NCBI RefSeq assembly: GCF_003253485.1
Contig: NZ_QKTX01000007.1
Location: forward strand, 124,001 to 188,000
DNA length: 64,000 bases
Direction of reading: 5' to 3'
Source: Algoriphagus aquaeductus
GTDB taxonomy: Bacteria > Bacteroidota > Bacteroidia > Cytophagales > Cyclobacteriaceae
Of the stretch, positions 16,442 to 25,106 are shown one piece after another (positions within the stretch are counted from its first letter, which is position 1; every line of letters begins with the position of its first letter). The notes beneath the pieces are model-generated. The model was given only the letters and a program-made list of their open reading frames with translations, was not told the origin of the DNA and did no database searches. The translations under genes and the position numbers were made by a program.

Positions 16442-17494
16442 ATGGGGACAAAAAACAACTTCAGCAAAACCAAATTATATTGGCTCCTACAGGTAGTCGG
16501 CTGGAGTTCGATTGTATTTATCGAAACAATCAATTATACCTTTTTCATCCACGGATCATTTGAATGGACTTTTTTTCAGCAGTTCATCCTGTATTCTCTG
16601 GTTGGTTTGTTTGTTTCCCATGGATATAAATCGGTATTTATCCGGGAAAGAGTGTTTTCTCGAAGCTTATCCAGAATATGGTTCAAAGCTTTTTTGGATA
16701 CCTTGGTCATCGCCTTGATGATGGCAATTCTTCTATATCTGCCGTATGTTTTTATCGATTTTCAGGCCTTGTTAAAACAGCAAACGATTATCTCTTTTTT
16801 TGGCCAAGTGATGAACTTGGGGAGGTATGTGTTGGTATGGATCATCATCTATTACCTCTATCACATCCTGAAGCGAAACTCGGAAATCAGCGAGCAGAAA
16901 CTCATGTTGGAGAATGTGGCCAAATCAGCAGAATTGGAATTGCTGAAAATCCAGCTTAATCCGCACTTTCTGTTCAATGCCCTCAATAGCATCAAGGCCC
17001 TCGTTCTGATCGATCAGGAAAAATCCCGGGATGCCATCATCAAGCTTTCTGAGCTTTTAAGGTTTTCGCTGAATTATGAAAAGGCCCCGCTCATTTCGTT
17101 GAATGATGAAATCAATGAGGTGATCAAATATCTGGAACTGGAACAGATCCGCTTTGGCAAAAGATTGGAAGTCGAAATTCTGATTCAGGAGGAAACATTG
17201 GAGCAGCGGATTCCTCCCGCTATGATCCTTACCCTTGCCGAAAATGCCATTAAACATGGGATTACCAAGCTGCCTGATGGAGGGAAAATAAAAATTGAAA
17301 GTAAAATCAAGGGACAAAAGATGTGGGTGGAATTGATCAATTCAGGACAGTTGGAGGAAAATTTTTCCATGGGAATCGGCCTCAGCAATCTTGAAAAAAG
17401 ACTCCAGAATTTGTTTCCGGATAAATCTTCCTTTCATCTGGATAATTTCGGAGATAGCCATGTGAAAGCAACCCTAACTTACCCGATGTCATGA
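16442..17494 (+). CDS. LytS/YehU-type sensor histidine kinase
   Basis: The protein has 350 residues. Four hydrophobic segments (about 13-33, 43-60, 82-106 and 118-141) form the membrane sensor. A short coiled coil precedes the phosphoacceptor box QLNPHFLFNALNSIKALV (H175). The ATPase region is intact: LTLAENAIKHGI (N-box) and MGIGLSNLEKRL (G-box). It presumably phosphorylates the LytTR regulator encoded next, whose ATG overlaps this gene's stop (ATGA). The signal sensed is unknown. Confidence 0.93.
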   Translation: MGTKNNFSKTKLYWLLQVVGWSSIVFIETINYTFFIHGSFEWTFFQQFILYSLVGLFVSHGYKSVFIRERVFSRSLSRIWFKAFLDTLVIALMMAILLYLPYVFIDFQALLKQQTIISFFGQVMNLGRYVLVWIIIYYLYHILKRNSEISEQKLMLENVAKSAELELLKIQLNPHFLFNALNSIKALVLIDQEKSRDAIIKLSELLRFSLNYEKAPLISLNDEINEVIKYLELEQIRFGKRLEVEILIQEETLEQRIPPAMILTLAENAIKHGITKLPDGGKIKIESKIKGQKMWVELINSGQLEENFSMGIGLSNLEKRLQNLFPDKSSFHLDNFGDSHVKATLTYPMS

Positions 17495-18219
17495 GTAAAA
17501 AACGAGTGTATTTAGTCGATGATGAATTGTTGGCTCTGGAAGAGCTTAAAGTATTGCTAAACCCCTACGAGGACCTGGAAATCATTGGTGCCAATGATCG
17601 GGTAGAGGAGGCGATTTTGGAATGCAATGAGTTAATGCCCGATCTTATTTTTCTGGATATCAACATGCCGGGAAAGGACGGATTTGCTTTTCTGGAAAGC
17701 TTGGAAGAAGTCAAAGATGTAATTTTTGTGACAGCCTATGATCAGTTTGCCATCAAGGCGTTTGAAATCAATGCGCTGGACTATTTGCTAAAACCGCTTA
17801 ACCCCAAACGGCTGGCGGAAGCCATCCAACGATTTCGATCCAAAGTATTTTCAAATCCAGCCACCCCTCAGGAAGACGATCGACTGAGTGCCGATAAAAA
17901 GATTTTTATTAAAGACGGGGAGAAATGCCATTTCGTACCAATCGCTAAGATTTTTCTGCTTGAAAGTGAAGGGAATTATGTACGGGTTTACTACGACAAG
18001 CACAAACCCCTCTTGCACAAATCCTTAACCTATCTCGAGCAAAAATTACCGGATGACCTTTTCTTTCGGGCCAATCGGCAGTATATGTTCAATCTGGACT
18101 TTATCGATCAGATTGAACCCTATTTCAACAGTACGCTGCTAATCATCTTGAAATCAGGACATAAAATTGATCTCAGTCAACGCCAAAGTGCTAAGTTTCG
18201 AGAGATTACGGGGGTGTGA
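17491..18219 (+). CDS. LytTR-family response regulator
   Basis: The protein has 242 residues. The receiver domain (1-120) has the acidic pocket D10-D11, phosphoacceptor D56 in FLDINMPG, T81 and K101 in LLKPLN. A linker of about 15 residues leads to a LytTR DNA-binding domain (about 138-240), recognised by IFLLESEGNYVRVYYD, RANRQYMFNLDFI and SRQ-like end residues. This family binds paired short direct repeats upstream of target genes. It forms a two-component system with the kinase it overlaps by four bases. Confidence 0.94.
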   Translation: MSKKRVYLVDDELLALEELKVLLNPYEDLEIIGANDRVEEAILECNELMPDLIFLDINMPGKDGFAFLESLEEVKDVIFVTAYDQFAIKAFEINALDYLLKPLNPKRLAEAIQRFRSKVFSNPATPQEDDRLSADKKIFIKDGEKCHFVPIAKIFLLESEGNYVRVYYDKHKPLLHKSLTYLEQKLPDDLFFRANRQYMFNLDFIDQIEPYFNSTLLIILKSGHKIDLSQRQSAKFREITGV

Positions 18220-18229
18220 ATGGGGTGAA

Positions 18230-18292
18230 TAGTGAAAGGTAAGCAGTAAGTGGGGGTATAATCTTCACATGCTGCTTACCATCCATCACTAT
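18230..18292. repeat. Long intergenic inverted repeat between convergent genes
   Basis: GGTAAGCAG (18238-18246) pairs with CTGCTTACC (18272-18280), and the flanking ATAGTG (18230) pairs with CACTAT (18287-18292). There is no T tract, so this may be a two-way mRNA end structure or a decayed repeat rather than a classic terminator. Confidence 0.5.
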
Positions 18293-18295
18293 CCA

Positions 18296-19999
18296 TCAAA
18301 AACCTGCTGCTTTATCATCCCCGCGCGGATCTGCGCCTCCTTCCAGTCTACCATCTGGCAAAACCAGAATCGCATCCACTTTTCCGATAATCGGACTATT
18401 GGCTTCATTGATCAAATATCCCCGTGCTTTGAGTGTGGATATTAGAGTAGAATCGAAGGAATTGGGTTCAAAATTGACCAGATCCGGGAGCCATTGATGA
18501 TGAAACCGGGGAGATTCTACCGCTTGTTGCATTCCCATACCAAATTCCGCCACATTCAGGATTGTCTGAAGCACAGAGGTAATTATAGTGGATCCGCCCG
18601 GAGTCCCCACGACGATCCAAAGCTTTCCGTCCTTTTCTACAATCGTTGGAGTCATGGAGCTAAGCATTCGCTTTCCGGGGGCGATGCTATTGGCCGCTGC
18701 ACCGATGAGTCCAAACATGTTGGGCACGCCAGGCTTCGCGCTGAAATCATCCATTTCATTGTTCATAAAAAAGCCCAGCTCATCGATGTAAACCTTGGAC
18801 CCGTAGGCTCCATTCAGGGTCGTAGTGACAGAAACCGCATTTCCTTCCGCATCCACAATAGAGTAGTGGGTGGTCTCCATACTTTCCGCAAAGGAGATGT
18901 TTCCTTGAGAAATTTCCGAGGACCTTGTGGCTTTTTCAAATGAAAAATTACTCATTCTTGACTTGAGGTACTCCGTATCAAGCAATTCATTAACAGGTAT
19001 TTTTACAAAGTCAGGATCACCGAGGTAATAATTGCGGTCAGCATAGGCTCTTCGTTCTGCTTCGACCAGGAGTTGTATGTACTCCGGTGAATGATGACCC
19101 AAAGCTTGGAGATCATAGGGTTCAAGCATTTTCAAAATCTGAACAAGCGTAACTCCGCCTGAGCTCGGAGGCGCCATGGAAATGATTTTCAAATCCCGAT
19201 AAGGATAGATAATCGGATCCCTCCAAACCGCCTGATAGGAGGCCAAGTCCGCTTCTGTAATGATTCCTCCTTTTTCCTGAATATAACGGGCAAGGATCTT
19301 GGCAGTCTCTCCGGTATAAAATTCATCTCGCCCATTTTTAGCAATTCGTTCTAAGGTAGCTGCGAGCACGGGTATTTTCAATGTGTCTCCGGCTCGGATT
19401 TCCCGGGCAAAAAAAGTATGGGGACCATTGACATCAATAAACGTTTCCCTGTTGCGCTTTAACCGATCAGCCTGGGCTGCAGTCACCACAAATCCATTTT
19501 TGGCCAAATCAATCACCGGTTGAAGAATCTCGGAGGGCTTGAGTTTGCCAAATTTGGACTGAGCTTCAAAAATCCCTGCAATGGTTCCGGGTACTCCGGA
19601 TGCTAAGGCTCCCTTGGTACTGAGTTGTGACAAAAAATCCCCGTTTTCATCCAAAAACATGTCTTTGGAAGCAGCCATGGGGGCCTTTTCCCGGTAGTCG
19701 ATACTTCCTGTACTCCCGTCAGCCATCCGATAAACCATAAAGCCTCCTCCTCCTAAATTCCCTGCAAACGGAAAGGTTACTGCCAATGCCATTTCGGTAG
19801 CCATCATGGCATCAAAGGCATTGCCTCCTTTTTGCAGGATTTTCAAGCCGATTTGAGAAGCTTCTTCCCGTGCAGAGACCACCATGGCTTTCTCAGCAAT
19901 CAGTCCGATTTTTGGACTGGGAACTTCCTCCTTTTTTCCACAAGAAAAGATAAGCACACTGAGCGAGAGGGCGAGTGATACTATTCCGGATGATTTCAT
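18296..19999 (-). CDS. ggt: Gamma-glutamyltransferase (lipoprotein)
   Basis: This 567-residue Ntn-hydrolase cleaves the gamma-glutamyl bond of glutathione and related peptides. The lipobox LIFSCGKK places the lipidated Cys at residue 20. The self-cleavage site is ESMETTHYSIVD, with the catalytic Thr at position 377 by analogy to the TTHYS motif of the E. coli enzyme. Other family blocks are NAFDAMMATEMALAV, NLGGGGFMVYR, APPSSGGVTL, FMNNEMDDF and PGKRMLSSMTPTIV. The start overlaps the stop of the S9 peptidase gene (ATGA), so both are made together, consistent with peptide breakdown in the envelope. Its glutamyl products could feed PxpABC. Confidence 0.95.
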   Translation of the reverse strand: MKSSGIVSLALSLSVLIFSCGKKEEVPSPKIGLIAEKAMVVSAREEASQIGLKILQKGGNAFDAMMATEMALAVTFPFAGNLGGGGFMVYRMADGSTGSIDYREKAPMAASKDMFLDENGDFLSQLSTKGALASGVPGTIAGIFEAQSKFGKLKPSEILQPVIDLAKNGFVVTAAQADRLKRNRETFIDVNGPHTFFAREIRAGDTLKIPVLAATLERIAKNGRDEFYTGETAKILARYIQEKGGIITEADLASYQAVWRDPIIYPYRDLKIISMAPPSSGGVTLVQILKMLEPYDLQALGHHSPEYIQLLVEAERRAYADRNYYLGDPDFVKIPVNELLDTEYLKSRMSNFSFEKATRSSEISQGNISFAESMETTHYSIVDAEGNAVSVTTTLNGAYGSKVYIDELGFFMNNEMDDFSAKPGVPNMFGLIGAAANSIAPGKRMLSSMTPTIVEKDGKLWIVVGTPGGSTIITSVLQTILNVAEFGMGMQQAVESPRFHHQWLPDLVNFEPNSFDSTLISTLKARGYLINEANSPIIGKVDAILVLPDGRLEGGADPRGDDKAAGF

Positions 20000-22368
20000 T
20001 TAGACTCTTCCAAAAGGGTGGTGTTGAATAATTTCAAAATACGCTTGTACTCATCTGCCCAAGAACTTGGCTCCACAAAACCATGATCTTCTACCGGATA
20101 TACGGCCATTTCCCAATGGTCTTTACCCAGTTCAATAAGGCGCTGTGCCAACCTGACTACATCTTGAAAGTGGACATTAACATCCAGCATCCCGTGGGCG
20201 ATCAACAGATTTCCCTGCAATCCTTCAGCAAAATAGATCGGAGAGGAGCGACGGTAAGCAATCGGATCCTCTTCCGGAGTGTTCAGAATATTGGCAGTGT
20301 AGCCATGGTTGTAATGTGCCCAATCGGTCACAGATCTGAGGGCTGCACCCGATTTGAAGACATCACCATGGTTGAACAAGGCCATCAACGTGATAAATCC
20401 TCCATAACTTCCTCCATAAATTCCGATTTTCCCGGTATCAACACCCTGAGCTGAGACAAGGTATTTCGCACCATCAACTTGGTCAGAAAGGTCTTTTCCT
20501 CCCATGTGCCGATAGATTCCTGTTCTCCAATCTCTCCCATACCCCGCCGAAGCCCGATAGTCAATATCCAAAACCGTATAGCCTAAATCGGCCAATAGGT
20601 TGTGGAACATATACTCCCGGAAGTAGGTGCTCCACCATTTGTGTACATTTTGCAAATATCCCGCACCATGGACAAAAATGACCGCAGCGCCATTCTTCTT
20701 GGCAGGATCAGGTAAATACAACCTGGCCGGAACTTGAGCCCCATCCTGCGCGGGGAATCTGACCAACTGTGGATCTCTCCAAGAGTAGGCCTTGAACTCA
20801 GCAGACTGACCTGAGGTCAATTGTTTTGGGGCAGCACCAGCCCGGTTTTCCTGTACATACAATTCCGTAGGGATATTGGAGTAGGAGTAAAGAATGGCCA
20901 ATTGCTTCTCGTCGGGAGAAAGAACCACTTCATTGTTACCGGTCATCGAAGTGATTTTTTCCATTTTACCGCCCATCAGTGGCATACGGTAAAAGTGCCG
21001 CTCTCCGGGATCCACTTCTGAAGTGGTCAGGTACCAGGATTTTTTATCCTTGGAGATTTTAGGATCAAAAACCTCATACTTGCCGGAAGTCAAAGCCTTT
21101 TTTTCTCCGGTCAGCACATCCAGTAGATAGAGATGGGAGTAACCCGTGGATTCCGATTGAAAATAAATATGTCTGGAGTCAGGAAGCCATCCCAATGTAC
21201 CTCCTCCAAAAGATCCGCCTATTCCCGGACCTGCCACCCAAGCTTCATCCCGCTGCCGATCTAAAGTCTTCAATTCACCGCTCGTCAGGTTGAGTTCGGT
21301 GATCCAGCGGTCTTTGTTGTCAAAAGAACGTACCTGAACAATCGCCCTCTTTCCATCAGGTGAAAAATAGGGTCCGGAGAGGGTCAAATCCCTTTCTTTT
21401 TCTTCCCAGGTCTTTTCAGGATAATCTTTCACATAATCGGGCAAATCTTTGATCCCGGGCAGATTGGAGGTAGTGACATAATAGACCGTATCTTTCTTCA
21501 AATCATAGATGCCTATGATCACTTTATTGGGCTGGGTACCTACTTTGGGCCTGGTATTGAGATCTTCTGTATATCCGGAAGCAGCGGTATAATCCGGCAC
21601 TTTGGTATTTTTATTTGAAGCAGGGGTGAAAACCGAAAAAGTGGCAAAACTTCCATCCGGACTCAACTGAAGGTTGGAAAGATTCTTTCCCTCGGTATAA
21701 AATACAAAGTCAGAAGTTTTCTCTCTGACTGATTCACGGTATTTCTGACTCTGATTTTGGGCATTTTTCCGGTCCCTTACCACTTGCAACAGGGCGAGAT
21801 TTTCTGATTCCAAAAAGGAAATCTTAGCTCCAGCATTTCCGGCAGGAGATGAAGGTTTGCTTCCATTGACAATGGAGGTGACCTTTCGGATGTTTTTTGA
21901 GCTGCGGTCAAAAATATAGAAGTTAGACCCTGAGTTAAAGGAAATCAGGTTTTCATTGGCCATAAATTGAAGATTGCTGATCGGATCAAACCATTCAAAA
22001 AGGGTGGTTTTGGTTCTCTTTCTCCGATCTTCCAATTGAATCGAAGTTTTCTCTTTGTAAATCCTGAGGGATTCATCCTGGTTAAAAGTAGCCAAATCTT
22101 TTCTCAGGATTTTTTCTTCAGACCAGTGAACCTTGGAGATTTGATTTGGCTTGGCCAAGTCTATTTTGTAAAGTGAATCGGCCGGATCGTTTTCAAGGTT
22201 GTACCTGAAAAAAATCTGTTTGCTGTCCTCACTCCAATAGGGAGCACTTGGGAAGATCCCCATCCATTTGGGATCTCTCATGATGTAGTCTACCGAAAGA
22301 GAAGACTGCGCCTGAGCTGAGGCAAATATGCACAGCAACACAGGCAGAAAGAAAATTTTCCGCTGCAT
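19996..22368 (-). CDS. S9 family prolyl oligopeptidase/dipeptidyl peptidase
   Basis: The protein has 790 residues with a signal peptide (FFLPVLLCIFASAQAQ). An N-terminal beta-propeller (about 30-530; repeated SPDG/S-D-R-blade signatures such as LSPDGSFATFSVF and FSPDGKRAIVQV) precedes an alpha/beta-hydrolase domain. The nucleophile is Ser654 in YGGSYGG, with Asp729 in GMLDVNVH and His762 in VEDHGF completing the triad. The family removes dipeptides or cleaves after proline in oligopeptides, in the periplasm. It is translationally coupled to ggt, which suggests a peptide-scavenging operon. Confidence 0.93.
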   Translation of the reverse strand: MQRKIFFLPVLLCIFASAQAQSSLSVDYIMRDPKWMGIFPSAPYWSEDSKQIFFRYNLENDPADSLYKIDLAKPNQISKVHWSEEKILRKDLATFNQDESLRIYKEKTSIQLEDRRKRTKTTLFEWFDPISNLQFMANENLISFNSGSNFYIFDRSSKNIRKVTSIVNGSKPSSPAGNAGAKISFLESENLALLQVVRDRKNAQNQSQKYRESVREKTSDFVFYTEGKNLSNLQLSPDGSFATFSVFTPASNKNTKVPDYTAASGYTEDLNTRPKVGTQPNKVIIGIYDLKKDTVYYVTTSNLPGIKDLPDYVKDYPEKTWEEKERDLTLSGPYFSPDGKRAIVQVRSFDNKDRWITELNLTSGELKTLDRQRDEAWVAGPGIGGSFGGGTLGWLPDSRHIYFQSESTGYSHLYLLDVLTGEKKALTSGKYEVFDPKISKDKKSWYLTTSEVDPGERHFYRMPLMGGKMEKITSMTGNNEVVLSPDEKQLAILYSYSNIPTELYVQENRAGAAPKQLTSGQSAEFKAYSWRDPQLVRFPAQDGAQVPARLYLPDPAKKNGAAVIFVHGAGYLQNVHKWWSTYFREYMFHNLLADLGYTVLDIDYRASAGYGRDWRTGIYRHMGGKDLSDQVDGAKYLVSAQGVDTGKIGIYGGSYGGFITLMALFNHGDVFKSGAALRSVTDWAHYNHGYTANILNTPEEDPIAYRRSSPIYFAEGLQGNLLIAHGMLDVNVHFQDVVRLAQRLIELGKDHWEMAVYPVEDHGFVEPSSWADEYKRILKLFNTTLLEESK

Positions 22369-22396
22369 AGTAATAAGTTTATTTGGGTGATGATCT

Positions 22397-22732
22397 TTAA
22401 TGGAGTCCGCTCAGAAAAGTCTTCAATTCTGATTCGATGGTTTGGAGTTGATCTTGAAGTTGATCATTCAGAGCTTTGGAGCTTTCCAGATTAATCTCGA
22501 TTTCCTCCAGCGTTTTTCGGGTTTTGATTGCCCCGATATAGCTCATGCTCGGTTTGGCTTTATGACATCTTTTTTTGATGGAAACATAATCTCCGGCGTC
22601 ATAAAACAAATCCAACTCTTTAAGATCTTTGATATTGGTGTCCAAAATGATTTGAATCATTTCCCGGATCATTGCCGGATCATCATCGCCAAAATACTGA
22701 TAAATGGACTGTTCGCTGATGAGTTGATACAT
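22397..22732 (-). CDS. Stand-alone Hpt-domain protein
   Basis: This 111-residue all-helical protein has a histidine phosphotransfer motif, KKRCHKAKPSMSYIGA, in which His57 is the predicted phospho-acceptor. The family usually reads H-x-L-K-G; here Lys60 is kept but the Gly is Pro61. The rest (DDDPAMIREMIQIILDTN; ALNDQLQDQLQTIESEL) fits the Hpt four-helix bundle. It contains no other domain, so it would shuttle phosphate between hybrid kinases and regulators encoded elsewhere. It lies 28 bases upstream of the S9 peptidase gene on the same strand. Confidence 0.82.
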   Translation of the reverse strand: MYQLISEQSIYQYFGDDDPAMIREMIQIILDTNIKDLKELDLFYDAGDYVSIKKRCHKAKPSMSYIGAIKTRKTLEEIEINLESSKALNDQLQDQLQTIESELKTFLSGLH

Positions 22733-22894
22733 ATACGGGTGAAATACTTAAAGAGTGATAAAAATCCGATTTTAAAGGAACTTGATAAATTTAAAAACAA
22801 TTTTCAAAAAGCATCATTTCTACAAATGAGTTTTACCCGCATTCCTGATAAAACAGCGTAATGTTTAATTTTGCCTTTCACAAGTAAGAAGTCC

Positions 22895-23053
22895 ATGCAA
22901 AAAAATAAAAAAATCTTCTTGGCCCTCTTTGTCCTTTTCATGCTGATTATTCTTTATGTCAGCTATGATATTTCCAAAAGAACCACCTTCCCGGGTTCAA
23001 AAGGAAATCTCAAGGAAAGAATTTCCAACGAAGTAGAATCCCCCTCCAAATGA
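22895..23053 (+). CDS. Small single-pass membrane protein
   Basis: The frame encodes 52 residues from ATG 22895: a Lys-rich start MQKNKKIF, one membrane helix (LALFVLFMLIILYVSYDI) and a polar tail. The stop overlaps the start of the DUF2452 gene (ATGA), which is the best reason to believe it is expressed. The frame opens earlier (22871), but the added residues lack family support. The family is unknown. Confidence 0.68.
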   Translation: MQKNKKIFLALFVLFMLIILYVSYDISKRTTFPGSKGNLKERISNEVESPSK

Positions 23054-23508
23054 CCGGTAAAAAAATAGACGTTGAAAAGCTTGATCTGGACCTGATGAAG
23101 GAAAAGACAACTGAAAATCCCGGGACTTTGCCCTACGCACATCATGCGGGAAGTGCCCTGATCAAGCCGGAGGATAAAGGTAAGATTACCGGACGTGCAG
23201 TGGCTGCCATGCATAGTCAAACTGACATGCAAATGGCTCAAATCTATGAACAAATGAAGCTTTTGGCTGACCAAGCCAAAAAAATCCAAGCTCGGGTAGA
23301 AGTGTCTGAGCGGATTTATCAGGCTTCTATCGCTTTTGAACCACTGATCAACCATCGCTACTTCCTGTATCAAAAGTCGGATGGTACGGACTTTATGAGT
23401 ATGATCGCCCCAGAGGAGTGGGGGAGAAAAAAAGAGTGGGCCAATTTTGTGGCTGAGGTGAAATTACTGGCAGACCACACCTGGGAAATTCTCCGCGAAA
23501 ATTCCTAA
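23050..23508 (+). CDS. DUF2452 protein
   Basis: This 152-residue, Met- and Gln-rich, helical soluble protein has the DUF2452 pattern: NPGTLPYAHHAGSALIKPED near the N-terminus, a central amphipathic helix (AMHSQTDMQMAQIYEQMKLL) and a C-terminal YFLYQKSDGTDFMSMIAPEE. The family is confined mostly to Bacteroidota and has no assigned role. It is coupled to the small membrane protein upstream and to an uncharacterised gene four bases downstream. The trio therefore looks like one operon. Confidence 0.85.
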   Translation: MTGKKIDVEKLDLDLMKEKTTENPGTLPYAHHAGSALIKPEDKGKITGRAVAAMHSQTDMQMAQIYEQMKLLADQAKKIQARVEVSERIYQASIAFEPLINHRYFLYQKSDGTDFMSMIAPEEWGRKKEWANFVAEVKLLADHTWEILRENS

Positions 23509-23512
23509 AAGC

Positions 23513-24157
23513 ATGGAGCATCTGATGACCAGGCAACTGGATTTCATCCTGAAAGAAGGAGGGGCTGATTACGATTGGCAAACGGAATTGGAGGTGGTAC
23601 CCAAATATCTGGACGAAAGGGGGAAAAATTGGCTGAAAGGAATACTTGCCGAGTTAGGAGGCAATGGTACACTGCCTTTGTTGGAAAAATTGAAGTTTGA
23701 TTTCAAAATCGGCAGGCAATTGATTCTTTGGGATGAAGAGCTTCACTTCAACCGCTATCGGCTGGCGACTTTCCGGTCGGAAATGTATCAGGAACTCAGC
23801 TTTCCCTTTGTCGAAAGTTACAAGAGACTGTGCCGAACCTATGAAAAAGAAGCGCTGAAAGCAGGAATGCCGCAACGGATATGGTCAGGCCCTCCGGTGG
23901 CAGGAAATCTGTTTGGAAAAGCAGGTGATCCGGGGGATTTCTCAGGCAACGGAGCTTCGGGATGGAAGCTTTTGGCTTACAACAGTGCCCAAATCGATCT
24001 ACAAACCCGGATTCACGGATTCAAACTCCTCCGGCTCAATCCGTATGAAACTTTGATGACAGGAGGCTCGCTTAAGCGATTGGATCAGCTGCTGGTCAAT
24101 CCCAAAGAAGAACAGCGAATGGTGATCTACAATTGGCTGATGAGGAAGTTGGGGTAG
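23513..24157 (+). CDS. Conserved hypothetical protein next to DUF2452
   Basis: The protein has 214 residues with no signal peptide or membrane segment. I do not recognise the family. The first 100 residues look helical and charged. The second half holds SGPPVAGNLFGKAGDPGDF, a Gly-rich loop that could be a binding site, and LLRLNPYETLMTGGSLKRLD. It starts four bases after the DUF2452 stop and is clearly the third gene of that operon. Codon use and composition match its neighbours. No function can be given. Confidence 0.72.
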   Translation: MEHLMTRQLDFILKEGGADYDWQTELEVVPKYLDERGKNWLKGILAELGGNGTLPLLEKLKFDFKIGRQLILWDEELHFNRYRLATFRSEMYQELSFPFVESYKRLCRTYEKEALKAGMPQRIWSGPPVAGNLFGKAGDPGDFSGNGASGWKLLAYNSAQIDLQTRIHGFKLLRLNPYETLMTGGSLKRLDQLLVNPKEEQRMVIYNWLMRKLG

Positions 24158-24258
24158 GTGGATTTTGGAAAAATGAATTGGTGAAAATGTTGAAAAGTGA
24201 AGGTCGAGAACCATTGAATTTCGATTGTCGAACGTCGAACTAAGATTTTTGAACATAA

Positions 24259-24285
24259 AAAAAGGGATTTCTTTTGAAACCCCTT
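24259..24285 (+). terminator. Weak terminator of the DUF2452 operon
   Basis: AAGGGATTT and AAACCCCTT pair with one mismatch across a six-base loop. The T tract on the right is poor, while the left flank is A-rich, so it may instead act on the opposite strand. Confidence 0.45.
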
Positions 24286-24296
24286 AATTAATGAAT

Positions 24297-24462
24297 CTGT
24301 ATATCCGCCCTCATACCAGTAGGCTTGGCTAGCTTAAGAATTTTCTCAAAAAGGCAGAAATCAAGAATTCTTCGGTCACTTGTACTGAGCTTGTCGAAGT
24401 ATCGGTCTTCCGACCCATTAATCGATGAGTATTTGGCTGGTGGTGCAAATAGCGGTTAATCA
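24297..24462 (+). repeat. Family A intergenic repeat, copy A2
   Basis: The left end reads CTGTATATCCGCCCTCATAC followed by CAG, and the right end CTGGTGG (24437-24443) then GCGGT (24452-24456). The core blocks GGCTAGCTTAAGAA, GAAATCAAGAATTCTTCGG and CGGTCTTCCGACCCATTAA are shared with A1. Compared with A1 it carries an extra CACTTGTACTGAGCTTGTCG module in the middle. Confidence 0.82.
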
Positions 24463-24474
24463 TATTATTGAATA

Positions 24475-25092
24475 TCAGGCAAAAAGCCCAAACATTTCCC
24501 GTTCTATTTTTTCGACGATAAAGGAAAAATCCTCAGGCCGCTCCACGAAGTCCAAATCATTTACGTCTACGATCAGTAATTTGCCTTCCCTGTAGTTGCC
24601 TATCCAATCCTCATAGTGAGAATTCAGATTTTTGAGGTAATCGATCCGCATGGCCGTTTCATAGCTTCTGCCACGCTTTTCGATCTGACCGACCAGCTTT
24701 GGGATGTCCGCTTTGAGGTAGATCAAGAGATCGGGAGCTTTGACATGAGAAATCATGGAATCAAACAAACTTCGATAATTCCAGTAGTCCCTTTCGGTCA
24801 GGAGTTTGCTTTTGTAAAGATTGGCGGCAAAAATATAGGCATCTTCATAGATGGTCCGATCCTGAATGGTTGGAATGGTACTTTCCTGAATTTTTTTGAT
24901 CTGATTGAATCTGGAATTGAGGAAGTACACCTGCAGGTGGAAAGCCCACCGCTTCATGTCCTCATAGAAATCTGGGAGATAAGGGTTGTCATCTACTGCT
25001 TCAAACTCTGCTTTCCAGCCGTAGTGTTTGGCCAATTTTTCAGTGAGCGTGGTTTTCCCACTTCCAATATTTCCGGATACCGCTAAATGCAT
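24475..25092 (-). CDS. Deoxynucleoside kinase
   Basis: The protein has 205 residues. The P-loop GNIGSGKTT (residues 8-16) opens the protein. DNPYLPDFYEDMKRWAFHLQ is the substrate-binding stretch, DRTIYEDAYIFA the DRS-like motif, and RGRSYETAMRIDYLKNLNSHY the lid region. This is the dNK/deoxyadenosine-deoxyguanosine kinase family, which salvages deoxynucleosides in the cytosol; which base it prefers cannot be read from sequence. It begins 14 bases after the hydroxyacyl-CoA dehydrogenase gene and shares its transcript. Confidence 0.9.
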   Translation of the reverse strand: MHLAVSGNIGSGKTTLTEKLAKHYGWKAEFEAVDDNPYLPDFYEDMKRWAFHLQVYFLNSRFNQIKKIQESTIPTIQDRTIYEDAYIFAANLYKSKLLTERDYWNYRSLFDSMISHVKAPDLLIYLKADIPKLVGQIEKRGRSYETAMRIDYLKNLNSHYEDWIGNYREGKLLIVDVNDLDFVERPEDFSFIVEKIEREMFGLFA

Positions 25093-25106
25093 TTGTTGAA
25101 TATTAA

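Larger units (their letters stand above)
24158..24474. other. Convergent intergenic region filled by repeats
   Basis: It contains a weak hairpin, a GTCGAACGTCGAAC motif near 24228 and family A copy A2, which ends about 14 bases from the stop of the deoxynucleoside kinase gene. No gene is seen. Confidence 0.6.
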
